From: Cladobotryum mycophilum
Lineage: Eukaryota > Ascomycota > Sordariomycetes > Hypocreales > Hypocreaceae
Assembly: GCA_036429605.1 (NCBI GenBank)
Contig: CM071591.1
Coordinates: 2,294,001 to 2,358,000 of the forward strand
Direction: 5' to 3'
DNA: 64,000 nt
A model generated the notes under the pieces. The model had not been told where the DNA came from. It made no database searches and saw nothing but the letters and a program-made list of their open reading frames with translations. The translations under genes were made by a program, and so were the position numbers. Below are positions 1-11,490 of this stretch, one piece after another; position 1 is the first letter of the stretch; every line of letters starts with the position of its first letter.

Positions 1-2
1 CC

Positions 3-1264
3 GCGCGAAGAAAGGAAGTTCAAGAAGTCCGGAAAATAGGCGCTTGTATCAGATGTCGAATTTTACGCAAGAATTGTGGTAAAGGTACCCCGTGCGATAC
101 CTGTCGCAAAGTTTTGGCTCCGCGGGTTTGGAGGACTGGCTGCGTTCGTACCCGGCTTCATGAGCAGCTTGACTTGTATTCTGCCGGCGTTCAAGTTGTA
201 CTGTCGCAAAATCGAATCAATATTCTAAAGGAACAGCTGCAGATGCTTAACAATGGAAGTGTCATCGAGGTATCTCACTTTCCCGAAACAGGGAAAAACA
301 TTGTATTTGGAACTCTTGTCGCTCTACTAGAGCCCAGCGAAAGTCAGGCCACAGCTCGGAAAAGCAAGGAACCGTTTCACCAGGTCATTATGATTGACCA
401 GGATACGGAAGACATTCCAAGCAAAGCCGAGATGTACATGCGCAATGTCTTGCAACTCTTTATTGACCGCGAGCCATCCCAGTTTATGCGGGTGACGCTC
501 GAGACCGCATGTCAGCTGTTGGCAAAAAATGAAGATGATTTGCTTAGAAAAGCACTTGAGCTTTGGGGCTTGGTGGAGAGCATTGATCGCGAAAGGCAAT
601 GGGCCATTCTTGAGAAGCCAAGCACTGAAGGCGAGGAGCCGAGATGGATCAAAGAAGCACAAAACGAAAACGACGCTGATATCTATACCATGATTTGCAT
701 GCAGCTTAATGCTGCGGCCGAGAGAAAGGCTAATAGCACCTCCAAGGCTCTACTGAATCACATGGACCGACTTCTTACCGACAGCAAGACCAAGGTCGGA
801 TTCAAGATCTTCCTCACAGCTCTAATTTTTCTTAACTGCGTAGAGAAGTCGACCTGGGCATTCAAGGCCTGGGAACAGGACCACCTTCGCCCAGGTTGGC
901 CTCTCGAACGTGACCCGAGTGTCTTTACACAACAGGGCGGTAACCTTGCTGGGCTATTGAAAATGCTGCTTTCTATTCGCAAAGCCTTACCACACACGAT
1001 GCAGGATGCCGATGGTAAGCTAGTCGTCCAGGATAAGGACCTGGAAGTTATCGAGTATTTTCAGAAACTCGACCTCGACTGTAAGTCACTGCCACCCCTA
1101 TCCATATGCTCTTGGCTCTGTTTCCCTTGGATTTAACTAATCTGTCTGATTTAGACGAAACTATAGAGACACGTCAAAAGGGTTCACAGTTCTCCCCGGC
1201 CGACTCTCGCTCCCTCGAACTTGTTTTCTGCTCACATCTCCTTTTACCGAACCCTCCTAACTAA
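3..1264 (+). CDS. Zn2Cys6 transcription factor, 5' end outside window
   Basis: The open frame runs in from the left edge (codons start at base 3). It opens with a binuclear zinc cluster: CxxC, six residues, C, five residues, C, xx, C, twelve residues, C (bases about 45-155, ending in the residues WRTGC). This is the fungal-specific Zn2Cys6 DNA-binding domain, so the protein is probably a nuclear transcriptional regulator; target genes cannot be read from the sequence. About 310 residues with no motif I recognise follow, helical in character. A 74-bp intron at 1081-1154 (GTAAGT donor, AACTAAT branch, TTTAG acceptor) joins the main exon to a last exon ending at the TAA at 1262-1264. If unspliced, the frame would stop at 1136. 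The spacing before the last cysteine is longer than the common 6-8. The gene converges on SEC5. The domain call is firm, the splice likely. Confidence 0.8.
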
Positions 1265-2062
1265 GCCTCATGAGCCTACGAGTCTACGATCTCAAAATAT
1301 CCAATCAACTGCATTTTTTCTTTCTAAACTCTTTCATTTTTTTATCTACACTTTCAACTTTTTTTTTAAACTATATTAGACGAATAAGATGACTTGCCTC
1401 GCCGGCGTCTTTATGTTCAACCACTGCAGGGACACAAAAAAAATCGGAAGAGAAGCAAAACTCACACGCATTAGACGGCCAGAGAAGAGAAGAAAGAAAA
1501 GGACAAAAAAGTAGCATTTTTTGTCACCATTAATGGGTTTCATGACATTCGGGATCTGGGAAATTAGGGATTGATACCTTTTTGTTGTTGTTGTTTTCTT
1601 CCTTTTTTTCAACTATCTCATTCTACCTTTTTCATTCAAAAGAGAGGGTTTGGCGTTGGTCTTTTCTTTCTTACGGTTCCTTACTACGGCTGGGACACCT
1701 TTTTTTTGCCGTTGGACGGACCTTGGGTTTTTAAAAGGGCATCTGAAAATGGGCCAGAGCTATTTGCACATACCCTGGCTTTTCTTGTGAGATATCATAT
1801 AAATTCAAAACAGACCAAAAAATTGAAAACTATGAGCTGTGCTGTGCTGTGCCGCTTATTCTTCGTTTGCCCAAGTGTGATGTTTAGTGTGGACTTGAAT
1901 AGGGGTATACGTGAGCACAGTGAAGTTGCTTGGTTCATTAAGCCTCTCCCTATATGTATATCATATGCTTAATCTATTCTAGCTCGCAATTTGCTCATAG
2001 CAATCATACCCCGTATAACAAAGCCCGAGTTAGCCGTCAGGGTTTTGGTACACACCAATTCA
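1265..2062. other. Intergenic region between convergent genes
   Basis: Tail-to-tail spacer between the zinc-cluster factor and SEC5. It is T-rich on the plus strand with runs of 6-9 T and a short TGTGC pentamer run near 1838-1852. I see no gene; it presumably holds the two 3' untranslated regions. Confidence 0.6.
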
Positions 2063-5000
2063 CTAGATCGGCGTCGTCGGTGTACTGTCTGTCCTCGTCA
2101 GGCCCTGACCCGGCCTCTTCGGTTTCTTAAAGCAAGCAAACTCATTCTTGCTCGCCTCCCTAAGCTTCTTCAACACGTTGCGCATCTCGGGAAGCTCATT
2201 CTGCAACTTGGCCCGGGCATCGTTGTCCGTCCTACTGTCCAACTCTTGATATATCTGACTCTGTAGTTCGGACGCCTTGTCCGTGGTGTAATGGTTGAGC
2301 GTCTGGGCGATGAACTCGACGTCGAGCGTGGCCTGTATGAGAGCCCCGAGAGAGTACCGTGGGTGTTTTCGGAATGCATCGAGAAGCTGCAGGGAGGTTT
2401 GCTCTAGCAGGAATGAGAGCACCTGTGGCGTAAGAGAGGAGGCTGTGGTTGACACTTGTGAGTGGACCAGCACCAAGGTGAGGAGAGTCTCGTAAACATA
2501 GGGCTTGGCTGCTTGGGGGCGTTCATTGCCTGATGGGGCCCAATCGGCGGCAGCAAGACCAGTTTGGATAACATCGTGAAGCTGTTCAATGGACTGTTTA
2601 GTATACGACTGGAACAGTCTAGCATCAATCTGGCCAAGGACATCTCGAATCGTCTTGGACTCGTCGGTCAACTTGACCGAAAATGCATTCTCAAACTGAG
2701 AATTCAACCCGGGCACCACCTGAGACCGTAAGGCCTGCAGGTTGCTTAGTGTGAGAAGCATTCTGACATTCTAAAAGAAAAAGCAGTCATGTTAGTTGAA
2801 TAATTTCCCACTGGTGGACACCTGAAAACACTTACTCGATCACCAGCATCCAGGGTGCTCTTGCTCAACACGGTTTCAGAGGCTGTTTGAATAGGCAATA
2901 CCTCTTGGCCAATCGACCATTCATCATCTTCCTTTTTCAAGGAGCGCTCTGCGTTTTCCACCATTCCGCTCAGAGCTTTATACAAGGTTGTAACGTATTG
3001 ACTGCGGACCATCTGGAGTAGCTTCGCCGGCGGGGGCAGGACGATTTCACCAGCTCCGGGCTTTGACATGACCTCTGAGACGTAAAGGATCTTTTGCATT
3101 CCGCTCAAAAGTGCACCCTCAAACGCCGCGAAGCTCGCCGGCATTCGGGTAACATCGCCTGATTCCGCAGACGGCTGCCAATCCTCGACATACTTGATGT
3201 TCTCAGCATCCCGATTCCAGGCAGCGCAAAGAGCGGTTACGCATCGCTCTCTAGAGATGCCGACCAAGGCCTTTAATTGCTCTATGACCTGCCCATCGCC
3301 CGACCTGAGAGGCCCGATAGTAGCAAGGTCAGAGGCCCCTGACCCGACGAGAGCCAACATCTTGGAGAGGTAGTAAACTCCGCTGATCGAGTTGGACCAT
3401 GGCGGCCAAAAGGCAAGCTTTTCCCATGTCTCGCCCTTCTTCGGGGACGAAGGAGGCGGATTGCTCGGGTCGAATGTGAATCTTGGATCCCGAAGAGCAG
3501 TGGGGGTAAGCAGGCTACCTCCAGCTGATACCGGAGTGTTGGGTGAGAGAGGGAGCGGGGAGAAGAGCAGCGAAATGTCTTCAGGGGGTAGGCCAGCGAA
3601 AAACTCATAAACATGTCCTCGAATGAGTTCGACCAATTCCACGACACCCTTTTCAAGATCAGCTACTGCTTGCTGAGATAGGTGATGATAGGCCTGAGAT
3701 TGGTTATTATAGCCCCTAGGTAGCGTCTTTTGCGTTTCTCCATCTATGAAGCCCTGTGCTGTTTGCCAAAAGTCTAGCACTTCGCCAAGAATGCCTTGGG
3801 GCGAGATGAGGTTACTCAAAAAGGTGAGCATCTTCTCCCACAGCTCCATCACATCTACGGAATCGTGTCCGGTCGGTTTAGTATCGGTAGACTGCCGATT
3901 CAAGTGGCCAAGATGAGAAGCCACCACTTGCGGAGAAGGCTTCTCGCCGCCGGCCAGTCTCCGTCGGAGCACCTCGATTTCCACCTTGGTGCGGTCTGCT
4001 GTGCTCGAAATCTTGCCCTTAAGATAATCATACCGACTCAACAGCCAGACCCAAATGGGGTTATCATCGACACCGAGTTCTAGTAGCAAAGATATAATTT
4101 CCATGTGCTGCTCCTGCCCACGGCCAGTGCTGTTCTCGGACTTTGACGATGTGTGGAGCGTAATCAGTCCCCTCCATACCTCTCGCTTGAAGCTTGAAAT
4201 CTGATGCTCAACATCATACCACATACGCCCAGCGAGAAGTATCTGGTATAGCTGTGCATCATCTGGCGCCTGGTTCCCAAGCTCATTTGATAGGCTTCGC
4301 GCCTCATCAGCAATGTTTCTAGCGCGGTTGTACGACTCCACCAATGTTTCGTAGTCCTTTCTCTTTATGGAATCGGACACTATCGGGCTTAGTTCCACGT
4401 AATCCTTGAATTGGTTCAGGTAGGTTGAGAATGCCCTCAGATTTTCCTCTTTTTCCCGACCTCCTAGAGCCGGCCCCCAGACATCCTCGGCCTTGGCTGA
4501 TACATCCAAGAGAGGGGCTTTGATTCCTAGTACGCCGTACTCACTCTCCTTTACCAGGGCATTTTTCTTGCGAGTATCGGTAGGGAGACCCATGGGGGTA
4601 TTAAGGATATTTTTCCCACCGCTACCGCGAAAACTGCTTCGGCTTGCGTGACGAGCGTGTCCATGGGCTTTCGGAGGGCCATCTTCCCCTCGGCTCTTCA
4701 TCTCCTTGTATACATTATCAATCGTGGCTTTTGCCTTGACGAACCTCTCAAAGTTGCTCTCCACCAAGACTTTGAGAGATGCCGACTTCTGATCAATTGA
4801 TTTTGAGAGAACATCTAATCCTTCAAGGAGGCTACGCGTGTCGGCATTGGAGTGCATCTGTGACAGGAACAGCGCAGGGGAGAATGTCGTGGAGGAGAGC
4901 ATAAAGCGATTTCCTGTTCCAATGCGATCAGCTCACGGATCTGGTAGGCGTGGGGTGACGGTGGGGAGGGACCTACGCAGTCGCGCATCATCTTGCAAGG

Positions 5001-5298
5001 GGAGACCGATTTGCTTCAATGCACGAACAACACTGTCCGTCGATCCTAAAGGATCTGGTTCATCTTTTTGTACCAAGTTGTTGGCCCCTCCTTTCCCTCC
5101 TTCTGTGTGCACCATGCTCCTCCTATCGCTCACCGCAGACTCGAGAGCCTGGTATCGAGAAGTGTTTCGATTATGCCTCTTTACCTCACCACCTTCGTCG
5201 GATCGGTAGTCGTCATCCTTCTCAGCAGGCCATTCTGAAGGGAACGCGGTGGGGAGTTGGTAGAAGTCGAGTATCGTCCTTTCGTCGTAATCGGCCAT
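2063..5298 (-). CDS. SEC5: Exocyst complex component Sec5
   Basis: Subunit of the octameric exocyst that tethers secretory vesicles at hyphal tips and septa. I recognise the Sec5 N-terminal region: an acidic start (MADYDERTILDFYQLP), then residues DRIGTGNRFMLSSTTFSPALF and coiled-coil sequence containing SFERF-like and DNVYKEMK segments typical of the family. The model has three exons: 5298-4977, 4931-2836 and 2770-2063, about 1041 residues, normal for fungal Sec5. Intron 2 (65 bp) is canonical (GTAAGT, CTAAC, TTTTAG). Intron 1 (4932-4976, 45 bp, GTAGGT donor, GAG acceptor) is inferred from the frame change and is less certain. The start is the first ATG of the frame. The gene is head-to-head with IDH1 across 722 bp. 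Identity rests on recognised sequence, not on a search. Confidence 0.9.
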
Positions 5299-6020
5299 GA
5301 TGTTGGATGGAGTTGTGAAAGGAGAGGGAACAAGTTGACCTGTTATGAAAGTCGCATGCTATTTAGGATCTTTCGGGTGATCTATACGTGTCGTAAGATT
5401 TCACATATGTCGAATTTTGAAGCATATGTGCAAGAAGGGGGCGTGATGGCGTGTAGTCGAAGATTAGTCTGTCAACTTGAAGCTCCAGCTCAGACGCCGC
5501 CTCGAGATGTCCCGTAACAACATCATACACGCCATGGTTGCATTCACGCACCCCCTTTATTGGAGAGTTGGAGACAACAGCCCTGTCAAAGTTCGCCCCC
5601 TCCATGCACTAGCCACAGTGCACCAGCCACATCTTGACTTTTTCGATCCCTCGGAAGGCATCAACGCAATTCCGACGGATCCGAGCCGCTGGACCGAGCA
5701 AGAGATTGGCCAAAAGAGGAAAAAATGAGGCCGCGCCACATCTTGAATGGCTTGTGCGTGTCCACTCCAACGTTACTTGAGCCACTTGAGCCACTTGCGG
5801 CGCAACTAAACAGCTCAAGCGTGCATATCGCCGGCACTGCAGTTTCGCCCATTCCGAAAGGGCAACCGAGAGAGAAAAAAAAAGATTTTGATCCGGTGGT
5901 CCTTGAATAATCTCTTCTATTTTTCTCCTTCTCTCTCTCTTTTGTTCCTCTGGCTTTCAGATCCTTGATTTCTTTCCTTGCACCAGGAAACGAACGAAAC
6001 ATCTCCCAACGACCTTCACA
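5299..6020. promoter_or_regulatory. Divergent promoter region SEC5 / IDH1
   Basis: 722 bp between two start codons pointing away from each other. The IDH1 side ends in a CT-rich leader (about 5918-5960) typical of highly expressed filamentous-fungal genes. No gene is visible inside, and I identify no specific factor site with confidence. Confidence 0.5.
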
Positions 6021-7511
6021 ATGCTGGCTATTCGGGCTTTCTCCAACCCTGCCACCAGGCAATGCCTGCGTGCTGCTCCCCGCGCTGCAGCCTCGTGGTC
6101 GATGTCCATCTCTGTAAGGAAACACTTTGCGCGCCGTGGTCTTTTCGGGGGTGTATCATTGTTGTACTAACATGGGGGTCCTAGAACCAGCGATTCTACT
6201 CTGAACGAGTTGCCAAGTACGAAGGCACCAAGGATTCCAACGTACGTCCACCCCGCGCTTGCGCTTCACGACGGCCGCTAAGACCTCTGCGTGATAAAAT
6301 CACTCAAGTCGCAAACGATATGCTTCGCAATGCAATGAGACTTACAACGTTTAATAGGGAAACTTCCTCGTCAGCTTGATCGAGGGTGACGGTATTGGTC
6401 CCGAAATCTCCCAGTCTGTCAAGGACATCTTCGCTGCCGCCAAGGTTCGACTGCCCCGTTTCTCATCAGTATGCCTCGGTTAGACGACACCACGACTAAC
6501 AATCTACTTCTAGACCCCAATTGCCTGGGAATCCATCGATGTCACCCCCATTCTCAAGGATGGCAAGACTGCGATCCCCGACGATGCCATTGAGAGCATC
6601 AAGAAGAACAAGATTGCCCTCAAGGGTCCTCTTGCTGTACGTTTAGAAACTTTGCCCCCCAAAAAACCCACCTGCCACCATCAGTACCGATTTTGCTAAC
6701 TTGTATGCTTCTTCCTCAGACTCCCGTTGGCAAGGGCCACGTCTCTCTCAACCTTACTCTGCGACGAACCTTCAACCTCTTTGCCAACCTGCGTCCTTGC
6801 CGCTCCGTCGCTGGCTTCAAGACCCCCTACGATGGCGTCGATACCGTCCTGATCCGAGAGAACACCGAGGGCGAGTACTCTGGTATTGAGCACATTGTCG
6901 TTGATGGTGTCGTTCAGAGCATCAAGCTCATCACCAGAGAGGCCAGCGAGCGTGTCCTTCGATTCGCCTTCCAGCACGCCGAGTCCATCGGCCGCAAGAA
7001 GGTCCGTGTCGTCCACAAGGCCACCATCATGAAGATGTCCGACGGTCTCTTCGTCAGCGTCGCCGAGCGTGTTGCCAAGGACTTCCCCAACATCGAGTTT
7101 GACGCCGAGCTGCTGGACAACACCTGCTTGAAGATGGTTACCGACCCTAACCCCTACAACGACAAGGTCCTTGTCATGCCCAACCTGTACGGTGACATTC
7201 TCTCCGACATGTGCGCCGGTCTCATCGGTGGTCTTGGTCTCACCCCCTCGGGTAACATTGGTGACGAATGCTCCATCTTCGAGGCCGTCCACGGTTCTGC
7301 TCCCGATATCGCCGGCAAGGCCCTCGCCAACCCCACTGCCCTGCTTCTCAGCTCCATCATGATGTTGCGCCACATGAGCCTCAACGACCACGCCAACAGG
7401 ATCGAGAAGGCCATCTTCGACACCCTCGCTGAGGGCAAGAGCCTGACCGGTGACTTGGGCGGCAAGGCCAAGACCCACGAGTACGCCTCCGCCATCATTG
7501 AGAAGCTGTAA
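6021..7511 (+). CDS. IDH1: Mitochondrial NAD+-isocitrate dehydrogenase subunit 1
   Basis: Subunit of the NAD-dependent isocitrate dehydrogenase of the TCA cycle (isocitrate to 2-oxoglutarate, mitochondrial matrix). Five exons: 6021-6113, 6185-6241, 6358-6444, 6514-6636, 6720-7511; all junctions are in phase 0 and give 383 residues, the usual length. The N-terminus (MLAIRAFSNPATRQC, Arg/Ala/Ser-rich, no acidic residues) is a typical mitochondrial presequence. The isocitrate/isopropylmalate dehydrogenase signature NLYGDILSDMCAGLIGG lies at about residues 275-291, IRENTEGEYSGIEH at about 165-178, and VHKATIMKMSDG near 218-229. In yeast, Idh1 is the regulatory partner of catalytic Idh2; the match in length and sequence is to the Idh1 type. 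The third donor is the less usual GTTCGA. The large open frame on the opposite strand is a codon-bias shadow. Confidence 0.96.
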
Positions 7512-8030
7512 ATAGAACAAAGCATCCATTTGTGATACCTCTTTTCTTTTTCTCTCTCTTTTTTTTACCCACCAACTACCTACCACAACTCCGATAAGCG
7601 CCTCTACCACAAAGCCATCAGATATCCATCCATCCATCTCCTTACCGGATCCACCACATACTCTTTCCGGTTCCTTCTACACCTACATCCACAGAAATAC
7701 GCGCGCCATATAGTCATACAAACTTTCCCTCCCCTTGGTGCATTCGTCACTAATAAGGGCAAAAAAGGAGGAGGAGAGGGGGGAAACAACAAAGGGGGGA
7801 GGGAGGAGGAAAAGAAGGGAAAGGGAGGTAGAAATCATGTAACGTAGAGTGTACCACTGCACCCGCCTACGAATATGTTGAAGAGATGAATATTTTTTCC
7901 TTTTTTGTTCAAAACAAAAAAAAAACCCGTCTTTTTCCCCTGCTTCTCCCTATTGTGAAAAGTTTGTACACATGTGCACCTACTCAAGAACGATACGGAA
8001 TAATAGTAACAGTCTTTCTGCACATGGCCT

Positions 8031-8068
<38 letters not shown>

Positions 8069-9035
8069 CTCTTTCTTTTTTTTTTTTCTGGCGGCCCATG
8101 TGGAAATCTTCAAAGCGCTCCGATGCCAGATCCATCCAAAGCAGATAAACGAGACAGGGCTCCACTTGATCCACGGGTTCGCGAATGACGATGCCCTTGT
8201 CAGCAGGGCCATGCAGTATGAAGTCATTTTGAGCCATCTCCCAAACCCCCTCCCTTCGGGAGTAAAAAACACCATCACCACAACGACGAAGACAAAAACA
8301 AGGAGGGGGAAAAACATGACGAATTCTTCATCACCGGGGGGAAATTGATTAAAAAGAGACAAGTGTGTCAAGCTGAGATAAAACATAAATATAAGAAGAA
8401 GAAAATCCTTGCATATTGCTGTTTCGCTTTCTCGAATGCTACATAAGTATACATGGTATCTGAGTAGTATGCTAATTCCCCGATATTCCCTGACATGACT
8501 GTAAGACATGCTCGCTCGCTGTCGTGTCCCAAAAGAGGCCAAGTATGTTTGGTATTCCAAGTCCGTGAGTGTCTCTGTTTCCCGCGTACCTAGTCGTGAT
8601 TCATATCCCAAATGCCCAGCCAGAAAAAAATTCAAATCAAAGTCCAACACATGATGATGTGTTCCCTGTTCCTGTGTTCCCATTCATTCCATATATCCCT
8701 TAAAAATCAGATCCCTGTTCGCAATGCAGTCTGTGCGACCAAAAAACATGGCTATATCGCCAAACGTAAAAAGACCCGAAAGTTCAAAAAGTGTTCCAAC
8801 TCCCAATACAATGCAAGAAAATGTCAATCCCATACAGATAAATAATGTGTGGATGATTCCAGCGAGCGTAATTTCGTGAGCCGAACAGATGTAGCACCAG
8901 TGCATGCACAGTGCTGAATTTGTGTTGTGTAGTGGAGAAGCAAGCGGCAGCGTTGCATCATAGTCGTCAGTAGTAAGGCCGCGCATCGGCCGAATCGATT
9001 CGTCCCCAGTACTCCGATCATTGTGATTAGGTCTC
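7512..9035. other. Intergenic region, convergent IDH1 / F-box gene
   Basis: 1.5 kb with a purine-rich block (about 7760-7840), a long CT tract (separate entry) and AT-rich sequence near 8350-8460. No open frame looks coding in composition. It presumably contains the two 3' untranslated regions. Confidence 0.55.
8028..8089. repeat. CT-rich polypyrimidine microsatellite
   Basis: A nearly pure (CT)n run flanked by T tracts, about 62 bp, lying downstream of IDH1. Simple repeat; it creates false open frames on both strands. Confidence 0.9.
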
Positions 9036-10151
9036 TTACCACAGCCCCACGGGGAACATAGAGCTCCAGAAACCGGAGCCCTTGCTAGCTTCCTCGGCTG
9101 CAGCCTTGAGGGCTTGTGATTCTTCGTCGGACCATCGGATTCGGACTGTGCCAGGGTTGTGAATGGATCCACGACGGTTTGGGCGGTTGGGGAAGAAGAG
9201 GTGAGGGCGGCAGGACTCAGTGAACCTCGCCCACTTCCAATCATCGGGAGATCGGCAAGAGCCAACCTGGTGGTAGGCTTGAATAGTCATGAGCCAGGCC
9301 TTTCCATCTTCGGAGGGGTTGATGGTGATGTCGTAGTCCATCAAGCACAGGCCGCAAGAGCCTGGAACCTCTCGACAAGCAACAAGCCCCTCGCCGCCGT
9401 CACTAGGGCGTCGCTGCAGCTCGGGGACGTATTGGCGGTAGATGGAATTGTTGGAAAAGAAAGATGTGTGTTCGCAAAGTCTGAAGTCACGAGCGCCGGT
9501 GCACTTGCGGAACTCCTGGACATCGGAGTCGGTAACGGTGAATGTATAGGTTCGCTGGATGAAGAGCTCGTCATCGAGGATCTTCGCAGAGGTGATGCAG
9601 TGAATGTTGGTGGCATCCCGACGTTCGTCGTGCTCAATGCACAGGTTCTCGATGGGAACACCATACTCGGGTCCGTAAAAGTGGTTGTTCATGACCAGCT
9701 TGGCGTGAGTAAATGAGAGGTCAAAGGCGTTGCCAATGGGTGAGAATCGGTCTCGGTTTCCGCAATGATAGACACCGCTCTCCTTTGAGATCTCGCTTTC
9801 TGAATGAGGACCCCAGGTCTGTTGGAAGGGGTGAAGCTTGTTGCATGGGTGGCAGTAGTATGTTCCCTTGCCGAGGGGGTCTCGCTCAAGCAGGAGGAGG
9901 AATTCCTTCTGGTCCTCTGCACGCATTTGCTTGTAGTGTTGGCAGGCGTTGAGGGCATACAAACTCTTGCACGAGTGAGCCAAGCTGAGGGCTGATGGTG
10001 CGTCCAACTGATCCGTAATCAAAAGCATCACATCGGCAGGAATATCGAGGAATGGTGTTGATCGGGTGGGCTTTTCATCAACGATTTCGGATGAGGTAGG
10101 GGCGCCGAACCAGCTACCAAGATCCCAAAGCGGGGTAAAGAATTGATCCAT
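9036..10151 (-). CDS. F-box domain protein
   Basis: Single-exon gene of 371 residues. An F-box-like stretch at about residues 33-72 (PFLDIPADVMLLITDQLDAP, then SALSLAHSCKSLYAL) suggests an SCF ubiquitin-ligase substrate receptor that would bind Skp1. Just after it comes a CxxCxxxH motif (YYCHPCNKLHPF) often seen in fungal F-box proteins, then a Cys-rich C-terminal half (GSCGLCLMDYD and others) of unknown fold. The start is taken at 10151 (MDQFFTPLW); the frame extends upstream to 10289 but that extension is hydrophobic and histidine-rich and looks untranslated. The substrate is unknown. A 7.6 kb region without genes lies upstream. Confidence 0.8.
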   Translation of the reverse strand: MDQFFTPLWDLGSWFGAPTSSEIVDEKPTRSTPFLDIPADVMLLITDQLDAPSALSLAHSCKSLYALNACQHYKQMRAEDQKEFLLLLERDPLGKGTYYCHPCNKLHPFQQTWGPHSESEISKESGVYHCGNRDRFSPIGNAFDLSFTHAKLVMNNHFYGPEYGVPIENLCIEHDERRDATNIHCITSAKILDDELFIQRTYTFTVTDSDVQEFRKCTGARDFRLCEHTSFFSNNSIYRQYVPELQRRPSDGGEGLVACREVPGSCGLCLMDYDITINPSEDGKAWLMTIQAYHQVGSCRSPDDWKWARFTESCRPHLFFPNRPNRRGSIHNPGTVRIRWSDEESQALKAAAEEASKGSGFWSSMFPVGLW

Positions 10152-11330
10152 GTTGACTGTGGTGATGAAGCTTGTCAAAAATAAAGTGAAGATATTGTGA
10201 CGTGTGACGTAAGGACTGTGATCAATGATGTTGATAACGATCACAGTGTGGAGTTGTGGGTAGTGTATGTGTGTGTGTGGAAGTACCAATGCCAGAGGTG
10301 ACTCTTGGTATAACTCGGTATGGTTGGAAAGTTGATTCGTTGATATCTCAGATGAGGGAGGATAGGAAGATGGATAGAAGTAGTGAAGTTGATGAGAAAG
10401 ACGACGACAAGAAGAGGCGAGACGAGCCTAATAAGAGTCAGCCTGCTACTATAAACAGCCAAACGATTCAGCGACGGGCCTGGCAAGGTTCAGCAGCCTG
10501 ATTGTACGAGGTACTCTAAAGGGAGAATAGGCGGAACGGTGGGGGGAGGGGGGCGTGTGGTTTCGCTTTTTGGCGTGTGCATAAGGCTTGGCAAGGGTGC
10601 GTCTCCGGATTCCAGACAGTCTGCGCCTGCGGGCTTGCTGTTACGAGTAACACCTTGTAGCCGGGTACCAGTAGCAGCAGTGTGTGTCTAGGCTTTTCGG
10701 CACGCAAGCTATTTGGCGCGGTCGACATGGTGAGGTGCCATTCCATGACAGCCGCTCCCCCTCTCCAATAGCAAGCATGGATGACGCATGTAGCAACTTC
10801 AATAACCGTCGCTTTTGAGAAACCCCAGCTTCTGGCTAGTTTTTGGTTGGTTGGTTAGCTGGACACACACACACACACTCACAGTCTTTTTTTGGTCTCC
10901 TCCCCTCCCCCTCTGAGCGCTATCGGCAAGCGAGGAGAGCATCTGGTTGGGCGAGGGAGCGGATGGGGCGCTGATCTGTCGATAAAGGATAACATGTGGA
11001 ACGGACGGCAACTTGAGGAATGAAGTGAAGGGCAACACACACACGCACACCACCCGGATCACTCAGTGCCGCGCTGCGCGGCGGCGGCGGCCGGGCTTGG
11101 GATTGAGCTGCGATGGGCGGCGGCCTGTCATAGGTTTTTTGGGTTGCTCGGGTGGCCTTGGACCGGACTCACGCCTCACTGCCTCATTACCTCACTCCCT
11201 TCTGAGCACAAAGTGCCCGTCGTTACGCAAGCGGTTTCAAACCCAACCACTAAGGGTTGATATGACCGTGCTCACCAACGGTTCACTTCTGAGACCTGGT
11301 CTCTTTCCGGCCGCGCTTCAGCAGTGGGCA

Positions 11331-11490
11331 AGGCAGGGCAGGGCAGGGCAGTCAAGTGAACACACTCCCTCCTCAACACCGCCGCCCACCATGCGAGAGT
11401 CTGCAAGTCAGTGCAGTGCAGAGTTGCTCTGCCGATTGCCCTGTCCGTCCTGCCCTGCTCTGCCCTGCCACACCCTGCCACGCCATGCCC
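11331..11490. repeat. GC-rich pentanucleotide repeats (GGCAG / CCTGC)
   Basis: Two short imperfect pentamer arrays: GGCAG units at about 11331-11351 and CCTGC/CCTGT units at about 11442-11490, which are near complements of each other and could pair as an imperfect inverted repeat about 90 bp apart. Confidence 0.6.

Noticed and set aside
6696..7637. 313-codon open frame on minus across IDH1
   Set aside because: Antisense shadow of a strongly codon-biased gene; Gly/Val/Asp-rich text with no family resemblance.
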